Shown here: one piece after another, positions 59,963 to 64,000 of the stretch | How positions within the stretch are numbered: position 1 is the first letter of the stretch | How the letters are laid out: the number at the start of each line of letters is the position of its first letter | Origin: CAYJBH01 sp964368625 | GTDB lineage: Bacteria; Bacillota; Clostridia; Oscillospirales; Ruminococcaceae | Length of the DNA: 64,000 nucleotides | Assembly (NCBI GenBank): GCA_964368625.1 | Contig: CAYJBH010000005.1 | Coordinates: forward strand, 43,920-107,919 | Direction of reading: 5' to 3' | Made by a program: the position numbers and the translations under genes | Notes under the pieces: model-generated | What the model was told of the DNA's origin: nothing | Seen by the model: the letters and a program-made list of their open reading frames with translations, nothing else | Database searches by the model: none

Positions 59963-60072
59963 CCATGTTAAGGGGGTATGTTGCATACCATGTTAAGGGG
60001 TATGTTGCATACCATGTTAAGGGGTATGTTGCATACCATGTTAAGGGTATGTTGCATACCATGTTAAAAAGG
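59963..60072 (+). repeat. 24-bp tandem repeats in the leader of the lipoprotein gene
   Basis: Four copies of a 23-25-base unit beginning CCATGTTAAGGGGTATG start at 59963, 59988, 60012 and 60036, with a partial fifth at 60059 that runs into the ribosome site. Copy lengths are 25, 24, 24 and 23, differing by the number of G in the G run. Each unit contains the palindrome GGTATG-TTG-CATACC. The array ends 10 bases before the ATG at 60082. Confidence 0.92.
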
Positions 60073-60081
60073 GAGGATATC

Positions 60082-61878
60082 ATGAGAATTACCGCAATAC
60101 TGTTAACCGTAACAATGCTGATATCGGCATTATTCTCGTCCTGCACCGTGTCACAGCCGGTTGTTGATGAAACATCATCGGTGCAGAGTGACTCGGTGGT
60201 AACCTCAAACCTTGATGATGCGTCGTTAACCGCACAGCCGGCAGACGAAGAGCTTCTCTCCATGCTTTGGGAGGAGCGTATTTTTCACCTCTACTGGACG
60301 GTGCTTAACGGCGAGTATGAACCCGGCGAGATAACGGCGGAGGATATAACCATGCAGACCGCCACCGAGCTTATAATGATAGAACTGGTTCAGGGTGGAT
60401 ACCCTGAGTTTGGCGATAATGTGGAGCAATATCTGCAAAGCGGAAATTATATAATACCGTTTGATCTGCTTGATAAAGTTAGCACAAAGCTGTTTAACAC
60501 GGTATACGATTGGACGCAGGTTCGCAACATTCACCTTAACGGTGATTACCCTGAGGTAGTGGACGAGAGCTGGCATATAAACCTTATGTACGATTATTAT
60601 CTAACCGGCAGAAAGGCAGACATACCATACGATCAACCGGTAGAATTTAACCCATACAGCTACCCGTATTCGAGAATATATAAAGGAGAAGAATTTTCTG
60701 ACGGTAGCGTTGTTATCTACCTTTCACAGGATATGTATTCCGACTATAGTCGCGAGGGTGATTTTGTTGCAACCCAGCAGGACGAGTTTAGATTTATTCC
60801 GGCAGAGGACGGTAGCTACTACCTTGAGAGTATAAAAAGAAGTTATTCGCAGCAGCCGGAGCTTGTTTATCCCGATGGTGTTGAGGTTGTAGAGCGATAT
60901 GAAGAGTATACAGGCGACTATGTTACCATAATCGGCGATAAAATTTTAACCAAAACTCTTGATAGCTACGATCTGCACTACCATCTATGCGATATTATAA
61001 CAGGAGAGGTGGTTGCAACCCAAAGCATCCCGTTGGTTGCTATCTTAGATGAATATGCCGACGAGTATTTTAACAATATTGGCGACAGCTTTTTTGTGCA
61101 TGTTGGTGGTAGATATTACGAGCTGGACAGCGAACTTAAAAACGAGCCGATTGAATTTTTTGTTAATGATGAACCCGATAAATACCTGCTTTTCTCGCCC
61201 GATAAAAGCTTTTATATCCATAGATTAGAAAACGATAGCATCGAGCTGGTAGATACCGCCTCGGGCGAGGGTAGAATTTTAGAGGAGGTTAGGTATATCG
61301 AGAGTGGGTATTCACAGCCTACTTTCAGCGACCTCGGGCTTGCAAATGCGCTACCCCTAACCGATATGGCGGTGGAGTATACACCACGCTATTTCCCGGT
61401 GTATTTTATCGATAACGAGAGGGTGATATTTGCTAAATACGGCTACGAGAGCGTGGACGGATATTTTTTACACAACATAAAAAGCGGAGAGTTTGCACCG
61501 CTTTTTGAAGAGGTGGTAGGCTATGGGCATTTCGGTGGTTTTACCGATACAGCCTATGTGGGCATAGGAAACGAAGGTGTATATATAAAAAACCTTAACG
61601 GTGGTGAGTTGATAACCATTACCGACGAAAAAGGTTTCATGGTGCCCGACGGGCAGATAGCCGGTGAGCGATATGTTGTGGCATTACACTATTTAAACAA
61701 CGAGAACACCGAGGTAGAACTTAATCTTCTGGATTCGGTAAATGCCGAGATGATTAACACCGGTGTTCGTGTTGAGCTTAGGGACTACGGAAGGGAAACC
61801 TTCTATACTCTACCGGACGGGAGATTGGTGGTTAGCATGAGCCTTTACGGTGCGAGTGTCAGATTTATAGTTGGCTAG
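60082..61878 (+). CDS. Lipoprotein of unknown function (beta-propeller-like)
   Basis: A 598-residue exported lipoprotein I cannot assign. The signal is RITAILLTVTMLISALFSSC with lipobox Cys at about residue 20, then a Ser/Thr/Asp-rich linker to 50. Residues 55-190 are acidic and partly helical (EERIFHLYWTVLNGEYEPGE). From about 190 the chain is beta-rich with repeated Y/D-G-D-K patterns (YVTIIGDKILTKTLDSYDLHYHLCDIITGEVVATQSIPLVAILDEYADEY; YFLHNIKSGEFAPLFEE; GVYIKNLNGGELITITDEKG) suggesting a WD40/PQQ-like propeller. The ATG follows GGGAGG; upstream in-frame codons through the 24-bp repeats are rejected as coding. Confidence 0.8.
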   Translation: MRITAILLTVTMLISALFSSCTVSQPVVDETSSVQSDSVVTSNLDDASLTAQPADEELLSMLWEERIFHLYWTVLNGEYEPGEITAEDITMQTATELIMIELVQGGYPEFGDNVEQYLQSGNYIIPFDLLDKVSTKLFNTVYDWTQVRNIHLNGDYPEVVDESWHINLMYDYYLTGRKADIPYDQPVEFNPYSYPYSRIYKGEEFSDGSVVIYLSQDMYSDYSREGDFVATQQDEFRFIPAEDGSYYLESIKRSYSQQPELVYPDGVEVVERYEEYTGDYVTIIGDKILTKTLDSYDLHYHLCDIITGEVVATQSIPLVAILDEYADEYFNNIGDSFFVHVGGRYYELDSELKNEPIEFFVNDEPDKYLLFSPDKSFYIHRLENDSIELVDTASGEGRILEEVRYIESGYSQPTFSDLGLANALPLTDMAVEYTPRYFPVYFIDNERVIFAKYGYESVDGYFLHNIKSGEFAPLFEEVVGYGHFGGFTDTAYVGIGNEGVYIKNLNGGELITITDEKGFMVPDGQIAGERYVVALHYLNNENTEVELNLLDSVNAEMINTGVRVELRDYGRETFYTLPDGRLVVSMSLYGASVRFIVG

Positions 61879-61909
61879 TTTATTTATATGAAAAAATAAA
61901 TAAAAACTA

Positions 61910-61938
61910 TTGCGTTTTTGTTAATTAAGGAGTATACT
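61910..61938 (+). promoter_or_regulatory. Promoter of the GH4 gene
   Basis: TTGCGT at 61910-61915, 17-base spacer, TATACT at 61933-61938, about 32 bases before the GH4 start. Confidence 0.55.
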
Positions 61939-61969
61939 CTTTTTGTATATTAACGCATTAGAGGCTTTT

Positions 61970-63289
61970 ATGAAAATAACATTTTTGGGCGCCGGCAGTA
62001 CCATCTTTGCACGCAACGTTCTTGGAGATTGCATGTGCACCCCTTCGTTAAGAGAAGCAACGATAGCTCTTTACGATATCGATGAAAAACGTCTTGAAGA
62101 ATCGTTTATTATATTATCTGCGATAAACAAAAACATTAATGAAGGCAGAGCCAATATATTAAAATATTGTGGCGTAGAAAATCGAAAAGAGGCATTAAAG
62201 GGTTCCATGTTTGTGGTTAATGCCATACAGGTAGGCGGATATATACCCTGCACCGCGATTGATTTTGAGATTCCGAAAAAATATGGTCTTCGTCAAACAA
62301 TTTCAGATACGCTGGGAATAGGCGGAGTTATGCGCGGGTTGCGCACAATACCGATTATGCAAGGCTTTGCCGACGATATTGAGGCAGTGTGCCCCGATGC
62401 CTGGCTACTTAACTATACAAATCCAATGTCGATACTAACGGGATATATGCAGCGATACACCAAGGTTAAAACGGTGGGACTTTGTCATAGCGTTCAGGTT
62501 TGCTCTGAGCATCTTCTTCGTGATCTCGGCATGGAGGATAAAATAGAGGGTAGCAAGGATGTGATTGCCGGCATTAATCATATGGGTTGGCTACTGTCGA
62601 TAAAGGATAAACAGGGGAATGATCTTTATCCCGAGATAAAGAAGAGAGCCGCCTATAAAAATCTAACCGAAAAGCATAAAGACATGGTTCGATACGAATA
62701 TATAAAACAGTTTGGATATTACTGCACTGAATCCAGCGAGCATAATGCAGAGTATAATCCATACTTTATCAAATCGAACTACCCCGAGCTTATCGAATGG
62801 TATAATATCCCTCTTGATGAGTATCCACGACGTTGTATCGATCAGATCGAAAAGTGGACTCAGCAGAAGGAAAGCATTCTGCAAAATGGAGAGGTTACCC
62901 ATACGAGAACCCAGGAATATGCTTCTTATATAATGGAAGCCATGGTTACCGATATCCCCTATAGTATTGGTGGTAACGTTTTAAACAAAGGGTTAATCGA
63001 TAACCTTGTATCGGATGCCTGTGTTGAGGTTGAGTGCGTGGTTGATAAAAGCGGCATAAACCCTATTCCGCTTGGAAAATTACCGATTCAGCTTGCCGGC
63101 CTTAATATGACCAACGTTAACTGCCAGTTAATGACGATAGAGGCGGCAATTACCAAAAAGCGTGAAGATATATATCGCGCTGCGATGCTGGATCCGCACA
63201 CGGCTGCAGAATTATCTCTCGATGATATCGTTAAGATGTGCGACGAGTTGATAGATGCGCACGGCGAATACATGAGTATGTATAGATAA
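61970..63289 (+). CDS. GH4 family glycosidase, alpha-galactosidase (MelA) like
   Basis: A 439-residue NAD+- and Mn2+-dependent GH4 glycosidase. The Rossmann start is KITFLGAGSTIFARNVLGD; further signatures are NAIQVGGYIPCTAIDFEIPKKYGLRQTISDTLGIGGVMRGLRTIPIMQGFADDIEAVCPDAWLLNYTNPMSIL, the metal-binding Cys-His in TVGLCHSVQ near residue 172, and GINHMGWLL with the second His. Pattern and the long EIPxKYGL segment match alpha-galactosidase MelA more than phospho-glucosidases, which fits the absence of a PTS gene nearby. Start ATG at 61970 follows GAGG; earlier in-frame starts are rejected. It is monocistronic, ending at a strong terminator, and cytoplasmic. Confidence 0.92.
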   Translation: MKITFLGAGSTIFARNVLGDCMCTPSLREATIALYDIDEKRLEESFIILSAINKNINEGRANILKYCGVENRKEALKGSMFVVNAIQVGGYIPCTAIDFEIPKKYGLRQTISDTLGIGGVMRGLRTIPIMQGFADDIEAVCPDAWLLNYTNPMSILTGYMQRYTKVKTVGLCHSVQVCSEHLLRDLGMEDKIEGSKDVIAGINHMGWLLSIKDKQGNDLYPEIKKRAAYKNLTEKHKDMVRYEYIKQFGYYCTESSEHNAEYNPYFIKSNYPELIEWYNIPLDEYPRRCIDQIEKWTQQKESILQNGEVTHTRTQEYASYIMEAMVTDIPYSIGGNVLNKGLIDNLVSDACVEVECVVDKSGINPIPLGKLPIQLAGLNMTNVNCQLMTIEAAITKKREDIYRAAMLDPHTAAELSLDDIVKMCDELIDAHGEYMSMYR

Positions 63290-63298
63290 TAAACATAT

Positions 63299-63340
63299 AA
63301 AATCGGCAGTGATACAACGGTGTTACTGCCGATTTTATCT
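63299..63340 (+). terminator. Terminator of the GH4 gene
   Basis: A perfect 12-bp stem AAAATCGGCAGT (63299-63310) and ACTGCCGATTTT (63325-63336) followed by a T-rich tail, just after the GH4 stop codon. Confidence 0.9.
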
Positions 63341-63375
63341 TTGTTAAATCCTTGCTGTGAAATTAAAGTTTAGGC

Positions 63376-63404
63376 TTGTTATGCAACCTTAATAGTGATA
63401 TAAT
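63376..63404 (+). promoter_or_regulatory. Promoter of the DUF6935-like gene
   Basis: TTGTTA at 63376-63381, 17-base spacer, consensus TATAAT at 63399-63404, about 40 bases ahead of the ATG at 63447. Confidence 0.65.
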
Positions 63405-63446
63405 TAAAGCGTTATCAGTATATATTTATTAAAGTGAGGTATCTAT

Positions 63447-63941
63447 ATGACGGTAGGCAATACATTCTCCTTTTCGGCACTGCCCACAACTGTAGAAGAA
63501 TTGACCCGATTGGACGAATATTCACTAAAAACGCCCTATGAAACGGCAGCATTAACTGTTTTGGCAATGCATGGCTATACCCTTGATAAAGAAAATGGAA
63601 TTGCCATGATAAACGCCTTAAAAGGTCCGCAGGAACTCTCTAGCTATGAAAAGCAGTTTTTAAAGGATAGGTTGGTTGGCAAGGAATATCTGCCGAGATC
63701 ATATATGCAGGGTAGCAGTCCCGAAAACGGATATGCCCCCACCACACCATATACCATAACTGTTTATGAAAACCCATACTCCTATACAGAGGAAGGGTAT
63801 GCAAGGCTTTTGATAAAATCTTCAGGTGCCGATACCGAGAGGCCGATTGTTTTAAGAAAAAAAGGTGATCAGTGGTTTTTATGGGAGAATTTACTGTTGC
63901 CAAGTATAAGAAAGCCTGCAGAGCAGGATCTTTGGGCATAG
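63447..63941 (+). CDS. Hypothetical protein, DUF6935-like
   Basis: A 164-residue soluble protein. I recall similar Clostridial proteins being grouped as DUF6935: the run YETAALTVLAMHGYTLDKENGIAMINALKGPQELSSYEKQFLKDRLVGKEYLPRSYMQGSSPENGY followed by PYTITVYENPYSYTEEGYARLLIKSSGADTERPIVLRKKGDQWFLWENLLLPSIRKP. It is a helical N-terminal half and a small beta C-terminal half. There is no signal peptide. No function is known to me. It has its own promoter and GAGGT ribosome site. Confidence 0.75.
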   Translation: MTVGNTFSFSALPTTVEELTRLDEYSLKTPYETAALTVLAMHGYTLDKENGIAMINALKGPQELSSYEKQFLKDRLVGKEYLPRSYMQGSSPENGYAPTTPYTITVYENPYSYTEEGYARLLIKSSGADTERPIVLRKKGDQWFLWENLLLPSIRKPAEQDLWA

Positions 63942-63942
63942 T

Positions 63943-63982
63943 CTCCGGCAAAGCCGGAGCCATTTGAAATACTTCGTATTTC
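63943..63982. repeat. Two adjacent short palindromes at the window end
   Basis: CTCCGGC-AAA-GCCGGAG at 63943-63959 is followed at once by GAAATAC-TTC-GTATTTC at 63966-63982. Both are perfect 7-bp stems with 3-base loops, right after the stop codon. Neither is followed by a T tract, so they look like REP-type palindromes or 3' mRNA caps more than a simple terminator. Confidence 0.7.
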
Positions 63983-64000
63983 CAGAAATTGAAGCTACAT

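Noticed and set aside
59963..60072. CRISPR array
   Set aside because: The units are directly tandem with no unique spacers and no cas genes are present.
59878..60081. N-terminal extension of the lipoprotein ORF through the tandem repeats (GYVAYHVK repeats)
   Set aside because: The lipoprotein signal peptide begins at 60082 after a GGGAGG site, so the repeats are untranslated leader.
1..64000. tRNA or rRNA genes, transposases, integrases and prophage genes
   Set aside because: None could be recognised by motif or protein signature anywhere in the window.

Overview
The window looks like a chromosomal segment of an anaerobic, Gram-positive Clostridia-type bacterium (Firmicutes/Bacillota, probably an Oscillospiraceae/Ruminococcaceae-like gut or rumen commensal). 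This placement is inferred from several things: moderately AT-rich DNA, strong GGAGG ribosome sites, lipoprotein-type solute-binding proteins, a ferredoxin-dependent 2-oxoacid oxidoreductase, GH43/GH116/GH172/GH4 glycosidases, methylglyoxal synthase, and the infC-rpmI-rplT order. No rRNA, tRNA, CRISPR array, prophage or transposase was seen.

Region by region. 1-3308 (mostly minus): a truncated aldo/keto reductase, a GNAT acetyltransferase, a NahK-like N-acetylhexosamine kinase and a LacI-type regulator. 3330-17070 (plus): a twelve-kilobase glycan import and degradation operon. It holds a lipoprotein binding protein, two MalF/MalG-type permeases without their own ATPase, and five cytoplasmic carbohydrate-active proteins (GH32/43-like, DUF5107-TPR, GH172/DUF2961, GH116, and a GHL6-like protein), ending with an FGGY sugar kinase. 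TTGAACA heptamers lie over the divergent control region. 17190-21948 (minus): a large MBG-repeat surface protein, a small membrane-anchored protein and a SARP/BTAD activator. The surface-protein promoter carries two pairs of 12-bp-spaced direct repeats placed as SARP sites are.

22065-27624: a rhodanese, a VOR/KOR-type 2-oxoacid:ferredoxin oxidoreductase (four subunits plus a MinD-like ATPase), a NUDIX hydrolase and a CorC-like CBS protein. 28023-34977: an Rbs/Mgl-type ABC importer in one run with a metallo-beta-lactamase-fold hydrolase, a nitrilase-superfamily amidase and an 81-residue protein. 34978-36600: infC-rpmI-rplT with an L20-leader-like attenuator and an apparent AUC start codon for IF3. 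36628-41305: a GH43 enzyme, thyA-folA and glgB. 41470-47329: an HD-GYP response regulator, a PAS/GAF hybrid kinase with REC and HPt domains, and a radical SAM protein. 47407-49038: a DUF2089 protein with two membrane proteins.

49147-58609 is a purine operon, purE-purM-purN-purO-AICARFT-purD-purL. The usual bifunctional PurH is replaced by a stand-alone AICAR formyltransferase and an archaeal-type PurO IMP cyclohydrolase. 58642-64000 holds an HPr-like protein without the active-site histidine, a 292-bp nested inverted-repeat element, mgsA, a lipoprotein preceded by 24-bp tandem repeats, a GH4 alpha-galactosidase-like enzyme and a DUF6935-like protein.

The strongest candidates for undescribed biology are the GH172/GH116/GHL6/DUF5107 glycan locus, the SARP-controlled surface protein with its repeat operator, the importer-MBL-amidase operon, and the palindromic intergenic element.
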